From: Hsuehochloa calcarea
Lineage: Eukaryota; Streptophyta; Magnoliopsida; Poales; Poaceae
Length of the DNA stretch: 64,000 nt
NCBI GenBank assembly: GCA_036346395.1
Contig: CM070599.1
Span: 9,477,232-9,541,231 of the forward strand
Reading direction: 5' to 3'
Position 1 is the first letter of the stretch. Every line of letters starts with the position of its first letter. The translations under genes were made by a program, and so were the position numbers. Below, piece by piece: positions 44,219 to 56,017 of this stretch. A model generated the notes under the pieces. The model ran no database searches. It was not told the DNA's origin and saw nothing but the letters and a program-made list of their open reading frames with translations.

Positions 44219-44578
44219 TTACTCATCGTCCACAAAGATGGACTCAGACTGCTCTAGAGAACCTGAGATATCAGGCCTAGTCCCCGGACTGGTCTCATCG
44301 AAGGTCACCTCACAGGTTTCTACCATTTTGCTAGACTCACAGTTCCAAACTCTATAGGCACGGGAAGAAGTCGAGTAACCCAGAAAGATCCCATCACAAG
44401 ATCGTGATTCGAACTTATCTAGGTTCCCAGACTTCAAAATAAAACACTTGCAACCAAACACACGAAAATGCGAGACTGGTTTTCGCCCATATCTCAACTC
44501 ATAAGAAGTGCGATGCAAGAGTGCAGAAGAAAGACTCATTAGAAACATGACAAGCAAGAGCAATAGCCTCATCACCAA
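44219..44578 (-). pseudogene. pol: Sv1 integrase C-terminal region
   Basis: It contains TSYELRYGRKPVSHFRVFGC, KCFILKSGNLDKFESRS, GIFLGYSTSSRAYRVWN and VTFDE, the conserved C-terminal region of copia integrase. A frameshift separates it from the catalytic core (44572-44790). Confidence 0.88.
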
Positions 44579-44790
44579 AACTTCCTTGGTGTAGAGTACT
44601 CATCAAGCATCGTTCTGGCCATCTCGACCAAGGTACGGTTCTTCCTCTCCACAACGCCATTCTGTTGGGGGACGTATGGAGACGAGAACTGGTGCTCTAC
44701 ACCTGTCTCACCACAGAAAATCTCAAAGTAGGAATTCTTGAACTCGGTGCCATTATCACTGCGAATTGCTCGTAATGCACAGGAGCTCAA
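44572..44790 (-). pseudogene. pol: Sv1 integrase catalytic core, second half
   Basis: It carries RAIRSDNGTEFKN with catalytic Asp12, and PYVPQQNGVVERKNRTLVEM with catalytic Glu48. It serves as the reference for the part of Sv2 integrase missing around LTR-F. Confidence 0.9.
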
Positions 44791-45679
44791 CAGAAGCCTA
44801 CTAAAAGACCACGAAAATGAGTAAACGTCTCATCCTTCGAGGCTAAGAAAACACCCAAGAGTACCTCGAGAAGTCATCGACCACAACAAGAACATACCAC
44901 TTCCCTCGTCGATTGCGACTCGAAAGCCGACCAAGCTGTATCCATATGGAGCGATTGTCCCGTGCATCCGTCATTGTCACCGTGGATCGAGAGTGAGAAG
45001 CGGCAACCATCTTGCCGCGCGGCATGGAGAGCAAACTAGATCCTTGACCATCTTGAGTTTTGGCAAACCACGAATGAGATCGTGGCCGCTAACTCGTGTC
45101 AAATGATCAAAGCCTATATGACCTAGTCTCCTATGCCAGAAGGTCAAATCACGGGATTCAGAAGCAATTAAACACCGGAGTGGATCACCAGAAGACTCAG
45201 AAAAATCAGCACGAAAGATCCTCCCATATTGAGAAATCCCACAAACTAGGCTACCCGAAGAATCAAGAATTTTGCAATTGTTTTCTTAAAGCTCACCTCA
45301 GAGCCGTCATCGAAGTCGAGAGACGAAAGCGATTATCCGCAGCTTACTTACTAAGGCAACATCTTTCAAAATAAAAGAATCATTAATGCTCACAGTACCT
45401 TTAGCGATGACGCGCCCAAATGAAGCATCTCCAAAGGTGATCGTCTCATCACCTCGAGCACGGGCTAGGGAAGAAAACCAACGAGTCTCCGGTCATATGG
45501 CGAGAACACGAGTCTACAATCCGGACCTTTTCCTTCCCAAATGGGAACTGAGTCAAGCAGAGTAAAGTCTCGAAGATCGGGTGAATCAAAGTGATTTTGG
45601 CACCCAACACCGAGTAACACGTCGAATGATGAAGTAGTCAAGCAAGGCCGACCTCTATCTACCCTACGCTCTCTGTCAC
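44791..45679 (-). pseudogene. pol: Sv1 integrase first half, pre-integrase and protease region (degraded)
   Basis: KWYVLVVVDDFSRYSWVF (44843-45034, second half) is the first aspartate region of the core. Farther upstream, sequence equivalent to the Sv2 pre-integrase zinc domain and protease (55211-55803) is present, but it is split among frames with many short deletions. No segment is functional. Confidence 0.75.
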
Positions 45680-46180
45680 TCAACAAGCGGAAGGTGCGTA
45701 ATGCGGACACAAGGCATATTTGAATCCACCGCTATGGAAGAGCGAGTCGAATTTCGCAACATGTCGATCACGCCACTGGTAGCCATCTCGAAAGGGAAAC
45801 CGAGATCTACCCTCAAAACGACGGAAGTCACGACCGAAGGGAGCATGAGGACGAAAATCAGAAAACTCAGAAAAACCAAGTTCTCGATGCTGCCCTAAAT
45901 CATTAGTTGTATCAAACCTAGACCTCATGTTAGTCTTAGGTGCACTCATGGTCTGGGGCTGACCCTGAATGCGCCTAAAGAACTCAACATGATCTCTACG
46001 CGCGATCTTGGCGTGCCTGAAGCAATGATCAACCAAATGTTCATCCTTCTGACAGAAGGTGCAATGATACTTCGCCTTCTGAGAGGCCGAAGCTGCAATT
46101 TGAATCACCTTGCTGTCAGAGATCCTTTGAACAAAACCCGCTGATTTAAAATTGACTTTCTCAGTCCTGGGCTTAGTTTT
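45680..46180 (-). pseudogene. gag: Sv1 Gag C-terminal extension with CCHC motif
   Basis: The reading frame crosses into the Sv2 LTR; true Sv1 coding starts at codon 17 (46180). A CCHC motif, CTFCQKDEHLVDHC, has Cys56, Cys59, His64 and Cys69. It is followed by a basic, aromatic, Arg/Phe-rich region (FGRDFRRFEGRSRFPF). The second CCHC motif and extended Gag C-terminus are Sirevirus features; Sv2 has the same at 56018-56692. Confidence 0.82.
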
Positions 46181-48022
46181 TGTAGGACCGTAAAGGCGAC
46201 TAGGGGGGGTGAATAGGCGCTTTCTCAACTTTCTCGCCTAAATCAAATTCAACACGAACTTTACTCCTTTAGCTATGGAAGCTAAGAAGATCGATAGCGC
46301 CGCGATGGAAGCCTTGTCTTTGAATTCGATAACCCGCTCAACCACACGACACAAAAGTGGAGACTTAATCTCAAAGGGTACGATCTGAGGCACAGCGGTC
46401 GGACCGGCTAGCAAGGGCGGTCTGTCCGACAGTCAACGAGCGGTCGGACCGGCAACTAACTGGCGGTCGGACCGGTGGATATCGGTTCGATCGCAAAGAT
46501 CTTGGTTCGATGCAAGCAGGCGGTCGGACGCCGTTATAAACCGGTCGATCGTCTGATCCGATCTGAAAAATCAAGCCCAAATCCAAAACGAAATTTGATC
46601 CAACTTTTGATTCAACTAATGAAACTTGACCAAATTTCGAGCACACCTCCCTAATGATATTAGAGACCTATTTCTAGGGACGATCCTTCAGATCCACTTC
46701 GCAGAATCGATCTCTCAAGGATTTAACAAAGAAGTGCACAAACCCTAGAAATATGAAAAACTTTGATTCAAGACTTGCTTGTGGGGGTTGATGGTCTAGA
46801 TGATTCTAGAAGTATTCCCACACATCAAAGCAAGACACAATGGGTCAAGAGACCAAGCTTAACCACTTGAATCAAGGAAGCACCAAATTCATCCAAATGA
46901 GAGAAGAACACAAAAGGGAGACAAAAGATCTCTCAAGCAAGCATCACAAGATTGATTGATCTCACAATATGCTTACAAAGCCACTCCCTCAAGGAGGACA
47001 AGAGCTCACCAAGGAGCAACCACAATCTCTCCCTCTCTTGCTCTCCAAACCCTAACCCTAGAAAAGGCTAAGGAAAACCAAATGAAAGCTTCCAGGGGTT
47101 TTACATCTCCCCATTCTCTATTTATAGGAGAGGCATAGGGTTTCACTTTTGGGACCCATTCACACATGGGGCCCACACACTCATAACTGTTGAAGCACTC
47201 TCCTTCTTCACCACGTGTAGGTTGATCAGCGATTCTCATCACGTCGGCAAGACTCTCCTGTCCGAATCCCATCGGAAACTCCTAGAGACTTGCACCGACT
47301 TCCGCACCGCCTGATCCAACCAGCTGTACCGAACTACCCGTTCGATCCATCTTGCCCATTCTGCACCATGCTTGAGTCACACGACCTCAACCGGCATCCA
47401 TAATCGTTCTGGACCTGCACAGCAATAGACAAACAAATCGTTTCCGGGAACAAGTTCTTCACAACTTGACCCACGTTAGTTCTGCAATGCAATATGCAAC
47501 AATAAAGCATTGAACTCCATACATGAAACACATTCAAATCAACTCAATGCCAACTTGGCTAACCTCCAAGTCATCGGCGGTCTGACCGCCCCACAAGGTC
47601 GGTCCGACCGATTTCGGGCCGGTCGGACCTATCCCACAACGACGGTCGGACCGCCCGAAAAGACTTAGCCAAATTTTCAGCATGAAAATCCGAAACCTTC
47701 TGGAATTTTCAACTCAATAGAACTTTTGACTGGGAGCTCCAAAAATGATGTGACCACATCTAGGAGACTCCCCTCACTTGCCTACACAACCTATTTTTGG
47801 CTCAGCTCCAAAAACCACTTTTCAAATTACCGGTCGGACCGGCCACCTTGGCCGGTCGGACCTCTCCACGGGCGGTCTGACCGCCCGACACAACCGGTCA
47901 GACCGCCTGTGGTCTGACAGCCTTGGAGCAAACCCGAAAACGCGAGATTTTGCAAACCAACAACGCCATTGCCAATTGACTCATCATCCTGAGATCGTGC
48001 ACATATCCTCAAGATATCCACA
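46181..48022 (-). repeat. Sv2 3' LTR
   Basis: On the element strand it starts TGTGGATATC and ends CGGTCCTACA (1842 bp). It is the same family as the plus-oriented LTR of Sv3 (58135-59935). Clusters of CGGTCGGACCG-type dyads lie near both ends (46395-46560 and 47570-47925). The TATA box on the element strand is CCTATAAATAG at 47118-47128. Confidence 0.88.
46395..46560 (-). repeat. Dyad motif cluster (CGGTCGGACCG type), U5 side of Sv2 LTR
   Basis: At least three exact CGGTCGGACCG copies and several variants occur in about 165 bp. A second cluster lies at 47570-47925. Confidence 0.85.
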
Positions 48023-48033
48023 ATCTCCCCCTT
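48023..48033 (-). other. Sv2 polypurine tract
   Basis: AAGGGGGAGAT on the element strand, preceded by CATC, identical to the Sv1 tract. Confidence 0.88.
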
Positions 48034-49418
48034 GATGAACACATTGGCAATTTCCAAGAAAATATGGTTTTTCAAATTGAAAAGTAAAAACTTCGCCGTT
48101 TTCGCATAAAGGCACAACTTGGTCCATAAGCAAGAAAAAGCCTAGGAACCGACCAAGCTGGCTTCAGAATAGTATAAGCAAGTGAGATAAGGCAATGAAA
48201 GTACAAAAGGATTCAAAATCCAGAAAGTAGCCAAAAATCTCACTTAGGTCCATATGAAAGACAAGCTGTTCCATTTGACCTTTGATCATTGTGAGTCTTC
48301 TTCAATTGCAAATGAAATCAGGAGAAAGCAATAGAACCAAGAGACTTAACTCATTATGATCCCAAATTTTCAGAAGGTTTAATTTTTTTTTATGAAGTTC
48401 TTTTATATTAAACCTTAAGTATGAAACCGAAAGCTCCAAACAGCAAACAGCATTTTCTTCACAATCTCTCTCCCCCTTTGACAATGAATTCATCAAGATG
48501 CATGAGAAAATAAAGATCATGAAGGAATGACTTTATTTTTGAACTTTATTAAAAAGGAGCCAAGACCATTATACATGCAGACAGTACAAGTAATATACCA
48601 AGCCATATAAAGAGTAGACGTTATATTCAATCATGGCAAAACGTGTACTGCAAAGCTAAAACCAAAATAGCAGTTCTCTGAGATTAACAGAATTAATATC
48701 ACGAAAAGTTGCTCAATATCATAGTTTCACTAACAGCAACCAAAAATGAGTCAAGCCATGTCTATAAGTAAAAAGAGACTCAAAACAAGAATTGAGGCAT
48801 TTTGGGCATTAAGAGTATTCTTTTGAAGCAAAACTCAAGCACTAAGCATTTTGAGCATTTTCCTAAAAGGATTTTTTCACTGTGCTAGATCTCAAGCCTT
48901 GCCACGACCATCTCAAGCGATAAGCTTAAAAGAGTGGTCTAGGTCATCCAAAGCTCCCCCTGAGTTCATGCCTAGTGCAATGGTAAGCTGTCTCATGAGA
49001 AAGGATTGGTGAGATCAGTTTTTTCGCACAGAAAATCTCATTTTCCATTTGCTTGACTTAAGAAGATAAAAAGCTCATTTTTCATCTCACAATAAGTTCA
49101 AGACTCAATTCAACCTATTTAACATGGCAAGAAACATAAGAGGATCACTAGAGCAAAACTAGTCACAAGATCCAACAAGACATGATTTGATTCAATTTGC
49201 TCACAGATATAAAGCTAGCAAGGCAAAAGCTAAGCTAAACAAGAAGAGCCATAAAAGAAGTCTAGCAGACTATCACTTGATATGACAAGGTATATAATAT
49301 GAAATCAAGTCATACAAGGATAATGATCAAAGCTCCACAACTTTTATTATACAATACAGGACAATTGAATTGAAACATGCATTATGATACAAGGAATGCA
49401 AAAAGAGCAGATCCCCCC
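48034..49418 (-). other. Sv2 non-coding region between pol and 3' LTR
   Basis: About 1.4 kb without a meaningful frame. It holds further purine tracts on the element strand (opposite CTCCCCCTTTGAC at about 48470 and CTCCCCCTGAGTTC at about 48954) and the 91-bp block shared with Sv1. Confidence 0.75.
48940..49030 (-). promoter_or_regulatory. Conserved non-coding block, Sv2 copy
   Basis: Partner of 41414-41504. Confidence 0.7.
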
Positions 49419-50062
49419 TCAAAACAGCCCAATAGGACTAATAACCCCTAACTCTCCTCGCAAAGTAGCAAAACGAGAAGAATCGAGAGCTTTAGTGAAA
49501 ATATCTGCAAGCTGTTGCTCAGACTCTACAAAGTGAAGCACAACATCACCTTTCTCAACATGGTCTCTAAGAAAATGAAATCGAATATCAATGTGTTTAG
49601 TCCCGAATGTTGCCATTGGGTTTTGGCAATATTAATTGCGAAGTGTTGTCCTAAAAGAGGAACACTTCTCAAGGATAACCCATAGTCCCGCAGCGTGGAT
49701 AAAATCCAGAGAAGCTGAGAGCAGCCACTGGCGGCAGCTACATACTCGGGCTCAGCTGTGGACTGTGCAACCGAAGACTGTTTTCTAGAAGACCAAGAAA
49801 CAAGAGATGTGCCCAAGAAATGACAAATGCCAGAAGTACTCTTCCTATCCACTCTACACCCCGCAAAGTCAGCATCAGAAAATGCTCGAATTGAGAGAGC
49901 AGAAGAAGAAGAATACCAGAGTCCAAAGTCAAGCGTATCTTGAAGGTACACAAGATGCGGCATCGCTTGACGATGAGAAGCACGAGGGGAGCTCAAAGCG
50001 AGCGCACGGACATACGGCGAATTGTATGTCCGGCCTCGCCGTGAGATAGAGGAGGGAGCCAA
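49419..50062 (-). pseudogene. pol: Sv2 RNase H, in two frames
   Basis: The upstream part (49526-50062) has AFSDADFAGCRVDRKSTSG with the first catalytic aspartate and STAEPEYVAAA with the glutamate. The downstream part (49419-49616) has TKHIDIRFHFLRDHV and QLADIFTKALDSS to the Pol stop. A frameshift lies at about 49600-49700. It corresponds to 42403-42801 of Sv1. Confidence 0.88.
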
Positions 50063-50297
50063 TCATCTCGCGATACTCTTACGGTCCACGGACTCTCCAT
50101 CCTCATCGTGGTCCAAAGACGGTGGTTGTAGCAATGGGAGTAGACATTGGCCTCTCGCTTCCCATATTGAAGCGCCAAGAAGGTCCTTTGTATACTTACT
50201 CGTGAGCGAAGGTGCCTTCTTTCAGTTGCTTGATTTGTAAACCAAGGAAGAATGTCAACTCTCCCATCATGCTCATCTCGAACTCTTGCTCATAGAA

Positions 50298-51020
50298 TCA
50301 AAACTGGACACCAAAGCATGAGAAGAACCACGAAAATAATATCATCCACATAAATCGAACCAACAAGAAGTCACCGCCATGCACGAGAGTGAACAAGGTT
50401 TTATCAACCATTCCCATTTTGAAATCATTTTCAAGCAAGAAACTCTTAAGCCTGTCATACCAAGCTCTAGGAGCTTGTTTCAATCCATACAGGGCTTTAG
50501 AGAGTTTAAAAATATGGTTTGGGAATTTTTGATTTTCAAAACCAGGAGGTTGCTTAACAAAGACCTCTTCTTCTATGAAACCATTCAAGAAAGCACTTTT
50601 AACATCCATTTGAAAAAGCTTGAAACCCTTGGATGTTGCAAATGCTAAAAGAATGCGAATGGCCTCCAATCTAGCTACTGGAGCAAAGGTCTCTTCAAAG
50701 TCTAAGCCCTCTACCTGGGAATAACCTTGAGCTACGAGTCTAGCCTTATTGCGAACAACCAACCCATCCTCACTTTGCTTATTTTTAAAAATCCATTTTG
50801 TTCCAATAACATGAGAATCAGAAGGCCGCTCAACTAAAGTCCAGACTTTGTTTCTTTCAAAGTTCTCAAGCTCTTCATGCATGGCATTGACCCAAGAGGC
50901 ATCAGATAAAGCATGGGTGATATCTCGGGGTTCAAAAGAAGCGAAAAAAGTAGAATGTACATGAGAATCAGGAGAAATAAACCTGGAGCGAGTGACTCGC
51001 TCTTGAAGATCCCCAATCAT
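50298..51020 (-). pseudogene. pol: Sv2 reverse transcriptase, frameshifted just before YVDD
   Basis: 240 codons cover ALSDASWVNAMHEELENFER, GTKWIFKNKQSEDG, ARLVAQGYSQVEGLDFEE, QMDVKSAFLNG (catalytic Asp139) and ALYGLKQAPRAWYD. After residue 221 the protein reads VRFMWMILF where the other frame encodes YVDDI, so one base is missing near 50355-50357, at a TCG where Sv1 has CTG. The upstream end is an in-frame TAA (51036-51038). Confidence 0.91.
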
Positions 51021-51035
51021 CTGCTCAGGTGGATG

Positions 51036-51648
51036 TTATCGCTGAATGCGAAGAGGTGCTCCTGGTGCAGAAGTGGCCTCTACCTCATGAGTTGTCGAGG
51101 TAGGAACAGAGCCACTCAGATCGTCGGTGGGGATAGGAGGAGGCTGCTCAGCTGAAACTGAAGTAGTAGTAGGAGGCTCTCCACCCCTCTCAGAGGTAGC
51201 TGGAGGATGGTTCGGTTCCTCATCCTCAAAGTCATCATCGACGAATATGCTTCCTTGAATTTCAGGAACCTGTGTACCTGAAGCATCGGATCTAGTACCA
51301 GGACTAGCCTCATCAAAAGTGACTTCGCAAGTCTCAACAATTTTGTTAGTGGCAACATTAAAAACACGATAGCCACGAGAATGAGCAGGATATCCAAGAA
51401 ATATGCCATCAAAGCATATAGACTCAAATTTATCAAGGTTGCCATGTTTAAGAATGAAGCACTTGCAACCAAAAATCTTGGAATGAGAGACTTTGGGAGA
51501 ATGACCAAATCTAAGCTCATAAGAGGTCTTCCCAACCACAGATCTCAAGAAAACCCTATTGGAGATATAACAAGCAGTAGAGATTGCCTCAGCCCAAAAT
51601 CTCCTAGGAGTAGAGTGCTCATCTAACATAGTCCGAGCCATCTCTACA
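51036..51648 (-). pseudogene. pol: Sv2 integrase C-terminal half
   Basis: It starts at the LTR-F junction within the conserved VEMART region. It contains WAEAISTACYISNRVFLRS, TSYELRFGHSPK, KCFILKHGNLDKFES, GIFLGYPAHSRGYRVFN and VTFDEASPG, followed by an acidic, proline-rich linker. The catalytic Glu region that should precede it is missing. Confidence 0.9.
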
Positions 51649-54000
51649 TGTATATTTATAGCACCTATTTTTACATGTAAATTTATAAAAATGATTTGAT
51701 AGCTTATGACCGGTATAATTATCCGATTAGGTTGTATTTGTGCGTAGGCGTGTTCATGTGATGTATATCGGTAGATACAAATAATTTTATCGTCATAGCG
51801 GAATATGTATCTTTGATCGGTGGATGCTAGATAAAATGTATGAGTCGATTAATTAATCGGACGGTATTAATACAAAGTCGCATGGAAGTTAGTGGTGATC
51901 CTTGGATGATACATTAATAGGAGGTTTCATGTCACACTGGATTGGTTATTTTTGAGGATAGGATGTATAAAGATTTTTATAATCTATTACTTGGTGGATG
52001 GAGTATGTGTTGATGATTAATGATATACCTTTTATATATGTGTATTGTTGCTCGTTGGATGTCGGATTATGTACCTTGTTGGATTAGTTGAATCGGATGA
52101 TTTAATTAAGCATTAGCAAATTGATCGGATGTCCGAAGTAGTAGCTACATGAGACATGTATGCTAGAATTTGGGAGAAGGTAGGATTGGATTATTTGATT
52201 GGTGATAAATAATTGGATTGCCGTGTATGTAATAGTTAAGTCCTATGTGCCGAGTTGGTAGATTTGTACTCTCAATTGGATTAGTAGATAAAGGATTATT
52301 AGTTGATCGATTTGTGAGCTATTAAGTATTGGATGTGCATTTAAATTATAAAGCTCATTAGGTGTCGGTTAGTCAATTCAACATCGGTCGGTGGAAATTT
52401 TGGATGGATGCAAATATGAATTACCGATGCGATACTAGTAGAGCTAGATAGTTAGTATTAGCGTAAATAATATATCAGAGAATGATTGATGGATTTAGGC
52501 ATGGTCTTATGCCCATAAGTCGGTGGATTTTGTACAATTATCGAATATGTTGTATGGTTGAGAGAGCATTAATCAGGGCATTGTGTGGTTGGATGACCTG
52601 CTTTGATTATGACAGAGGCTAGGTTAGATTGAGTTAAAAAGTATTTTTATGTTGTAGAAATTTCAGAAAAAGAATTACTTTTACACTACAAAGTGCTTTT
52701 AACTTTGAAAATTCATAACTAATTCATTTGAACTCTAAATGTTTTGAACCAATTTATTTTGGTCTTATAATTTTATTATCTATTTATATATGTAATCATT
52801 TTCTTCACCACTGTTCTACAAATTTTTGCTAAAAATTAGATTTCGAATGAACAGTAACCGAAGCCCATTTTCAGCATTTTTCCCAAAACCAATTTTCAAA
52901 CTGTCATAACTTTCACATACGAAATCCAAATGAAATAATTCTTTCACCTAAATTCATCTAAAATCATAATCTAGCTACTGTGAAAATTTCATTCATTTTT
53001 GAGAACTTTGAATTTTTGACTTTTCTCGGTGTTCATTCGATATCACTATTTCTATAGAGTCCGAGTTGTCGCAAATGAACAACTACGTAACCGAGAGTGA
53101 GCAAGTGAACTCCCAGAAAGGCAAGCATCATTTGAACTTTCTTTTGCATCATATTGATCCCAGTTTTCTTACATTAGTATTTGAAATGCAATGATATTGC
53201 CTGCATGCTATTTTTCGGTATAACTTTATGTTTTGAGTAGATTAGTTATATCCTGTGCTTGATGGTTATCCCTGATATTTCACATACACATATGCTTAAG
53301 ATAGGTTTGTGATGATATGATTGTTGTGTGTCTATTGCTTAGCCATTGCGGGTCTAGATAACGCAGTAGATCAATTGGCGGGACTAGCTCGTCAATTGTG
53401 GGAGACACATAACAACTCTTATTCTGTTATTAATTTTTGTCCAGATTGTTATATCTGGTTATTTTGGTTCAAAACTTGTTGTTGTTAAATGGTTTTGGGT
53501 CGGACAAGTGGTTGTAGTGTGGGTCTTTGTTATGCACGAGATTCGGTTTGTGGTTGTCTTGTGCGGACCATTAAGGACCGAGCCATGGACGTTACACTCC
53601 AAGTACCGAGCGTACTATCACATGCGGGATATGGGTACCGTGCGGTTAAGTAAGGGAATGTTTTATTGGGTAAGACCGCAGCGGTGTGGGGACATAGAGA
53701 CCGTGAAATCCTATGTTCCTTTGGAACCCCGATGTGATATATCTGTGCTTAATGAGCACGATTACCTATGTTGTGGGATGCAACATACTAACTACCTCAC
53801 ACTAGCCACTCCAGTACAACATGTGTGCCCGCTTAGCATTTGCTATATGCTTATGTCTAAGTTGGGATTCCCACATATGGGTGGTACATCCCAATAAGAT
53901 TTTCTTGCTAAAATGATCGTATCTCGATTCTCCCGGCGGCATACCTAAGGAAGTGTGCTATTTTCCGGAGGCATCCGAGGCTTACGGGCTAGTCGGGTCA

Positions 54001-54067
54001 TGTGGGTAAAGTAGTACACCTCTGCAGAGATAATCTATTGAATAGCCGTATCCACGGTTATGGACAA
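54001..54067 (+). promoter_or_regulatory. Dyad-rich LTR module in LTR-F
   Basis: GGGTAAAGTAGTA, CTCTGCAGAG, CTATTGAATAG and a TCCA/TGGA dyad occur in the same order as in 37381-37447. Confidence 0.6.
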
Positions 54068-54929
54068 CACTTAGTTTAAGTATGCTTCATCGTTAGACTT
54101 CAAAATTAAAAGTTGACATGGTTACAATTGGTTTCGGCATGAATGGGATGTTCATGTACTTTAGTTTATCAAAGTGGACAGCCACCTTGATATTGATTGA
54201 TCCATATTATTACATATGTCTTGTGAAACCCTCTCTTGAATAAATGATTTATAACTTGGCTTTTGAAAACTAGATGGTCTAGGAATGTAAGATGTTGCGT
54301 TTTATGCAAAACTAGAACCACTAATGCTATCCCTTGATTGCCCAATATGCATAACTACTTTTCTTTGTGTAAGACTTGCGAGTGCACTTGTACTCACCGG
54401 ATGTTGGTGGCCTTTTGTTTTTCTTTTCAGGTGAGGACGGTTTTGAGCCGGATGAGCTCGGCAGTGCCGATTTAGGCGACACTGACGAGTAGTGCTATCA
54501 TTTAACCCCCAGTCGGTTGCCTTGGGTTATGGGCATACCTTGCTGGACTTTTGGTTTATTTATTTTGCTTCCGCTGTTATTTATCACTCTTATTTGAATT
54601 TGGCCGGTCGGCCGTTATGTAATAGTGTAGACTTAACTATTATGTTGTATGTCTTTTGGATTGATAATGTACGTTGTTGTATGGATGTGATTAACGTTGA
54701 TGAGAGTATGAGCGTGTTGGTCGCTGATCCTGGGAGCCAACACGGCCTCATACTCGCTGTGATGAATCCCCCCTTAACTTGTCTAAGTGTTGGCTTTGAC
54801 CGTTTGGAGAACCGATAATCATGTAGTGCTTGCAGAGGAGCAGCGTGCATGATCACCGGGGCTATAGTTTCGGTCGGGCTCCTCACTTGGATGGAGTTAA
54901 GGTGGAATTCATTTACTTGAGGCCCATAG

Positions 54930-54972
54930 TTATTTCCTTAAGACCAGGTAAACCTCGGTCTTACGGAAATAA
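54930..54972. other. Long hairpin near the end of LTR-F
   Basis: TTATTTCC-T-TAAGACC (54930-54945) pairs with GGTCTTA-C-GGAAATAA (54957-54972), one mismatch. AGGT/ACCT inside extends the stem, leaving a loop of about 2 nt and one bulge. It ends 16 bp before the LTR terminus. Confidence 0.75.
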
Positions 54973-54988
54973 CCCTGGGGTCCTCACA

Positions 54989-55210
54989 TCACTCCTAATG
55001 GCTCTCAAAGCACCAGGGATATCAACAGCAATTCTAAGGACCAAATCTCTAAAGAATCCAAATGCTTCGTCCTTAGAAGCGAGAAAATAAACCCATGAAT
55101 ACCTGGAGTAATCATCCACAACCACCAGCACAAACCATTTCCCACCAAGTGTTGAACTCTAGAAGGACCAATCAGTATCTAAGTGAAGAAGTCATCACGT
55201 CCATCAGTCA
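54989..55210 (-). pseudogene. pol: Sv2 integrase core, first half
   Basis: The minus strand reads KWFVLVVVDDYSRYSWVY and continues FFRDLVLRIAVDIPGALRAIRSD. It stops at the LTR-F junction exactly after the Asp of the second catalytic motif. It contains the first catalytic aspartate region. A frameshift separates it from the pre-integrase part at about 55210. Confidence 0.85.
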
Positions 55211-55803
55211 TTACCAAGGTAAGAGGTGGGTGGGAAGCGCAGACACCATCTTACCATGTCTCTGAGGTGAGCACACAAGATCTCTAACAGCCTTCAGCCT
55301 AGGCAAACCTCTAATCAAGTCCTTGCAACTGACTCTAGACAGATGATCAAAACCTATATGCCCAAGTCTACGATGCCACAAAACAAGATCAAGAGAATCA
55401 GAGGCTACAAGACACCTAGGACTGGAGACTGAAGAAATACTAAAATTTGCACAGAAGATCTTCTCAAATCTGGAGATCTCAAAAACAAGCTCACCTGAGG
55501 AATCTTGAACTCTACACTCACCACTCTTAAACTTCACTTCTAGACCCTCATCAAGCAGCTGAGAAACAGATAGAAGATTATACCTCAGCTTACTTACCAA
55601 AGCGACGTCTTTTAGCATGAACTTGTCGTTGACGCGCACAGTGCCCTTTGCAGTCACGGTCCCGGTAGAAGCATTCCCAAATGTAATCAATTCGTTGCCG
55701 GATGCACGTGTGAGGGAGGAGAACCATCTAGAATCTCCGGTCATGTGTCGAGAACACCCGGAGTCAACAAGCCATTTGTCCTCCTTCCTCGCACGACGGA
55801 CCT
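55211..55803 (-). pseudogene. pol: Sv2 protease and pre-integrase domain
   Basis: Counting from the upstream stop, the frame opens at 55803. It contains the copia protease active site LVDSGCSRHMTGD (about 55736-55775) and LLSVSQLLDEGLEV. The GAG-pre-integrase zinc domain follows, with LWHRRLGHIGFDHLSRV. The 3' end runs out of frame after LVCSPQRHGKM. In copia, protease and integrase lie upstream of RT, as here. Confidence 0.87.
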
Positions 55804-56017
55804 AAAAAGCACAATTAGAAAACATCCGTGCCTCAGTACTAGGGTTAGTGATAAATGATCGAGGAATCCAGTACTGAGAAGCACGATGTCTGGGAGCAGC
55901 AGTAGAAACAGCAGAAACATGATCAGGAATAAAATCATAAGGATGCACATGAGAACCACCTAGACCTCTCCGAAACGATCTACCAAAAGATCGATACTCC
56001 CCCTGTCTAGGTGCTAC
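55804..56017 (-). pseudogene. gag: Sv2 Gag-protease junction (frameshifted)
   Basis: Short frames only. By position this is the basic end of Gag leading into protease. Confidence 0.5.

Larger units (their letters stand above)
38983..46180 (-). mobile_element. Sv1: Ty1/copia Sirevirus, 3' part (5' part displaced by Sv2)
   Basis: This minus-strand copia element has a 1.66-kb 3' LTR, a long non-coding region after pol with several polypurine tracts, RNase H, RT, integrase, and the end of a Gag with an extra CCHC motif. Integrase upstream of RT identifies copia. The palindrome-rich LTR and the polypurine context CATCAAGGGGGAGAT identify the Sirevirus (SIRE/Maximus) lineage. It is interrupted in gag by Sv2 at 46181; its remaining gag and 5' LTR are beyond the window. 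All frames are broken. Confidence 0.88.
51649..54988 (+). repeat. LTR-F: plus-oriented gypsy LTR, 5'-truncated
   Basis: About 3.34 kb of AT-rich LTR sequence ends GGTCCTCACA. It contains the dyad-rich module (54001-54067) in plus orientation, a GCTTCCGCTG region before the end and a long hairpin at 54930-54972. It lacks a recognisable LTR start, and Sv2 integrase has lost about 42 codons at its left junction. It is therefore a former LTR insertion whose start and neighbouring host sequence were deleted. A 129-codon frame at 53508-53897 has no recognisable domain. Confidence 0.7.

Noticed and set aside
53508..53897. 129-codon frame in LTR-F
   Set aside because: It spans the LTR dyad region, has no recognised domain and no upstream promoter context. 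Length is compatible with chance.
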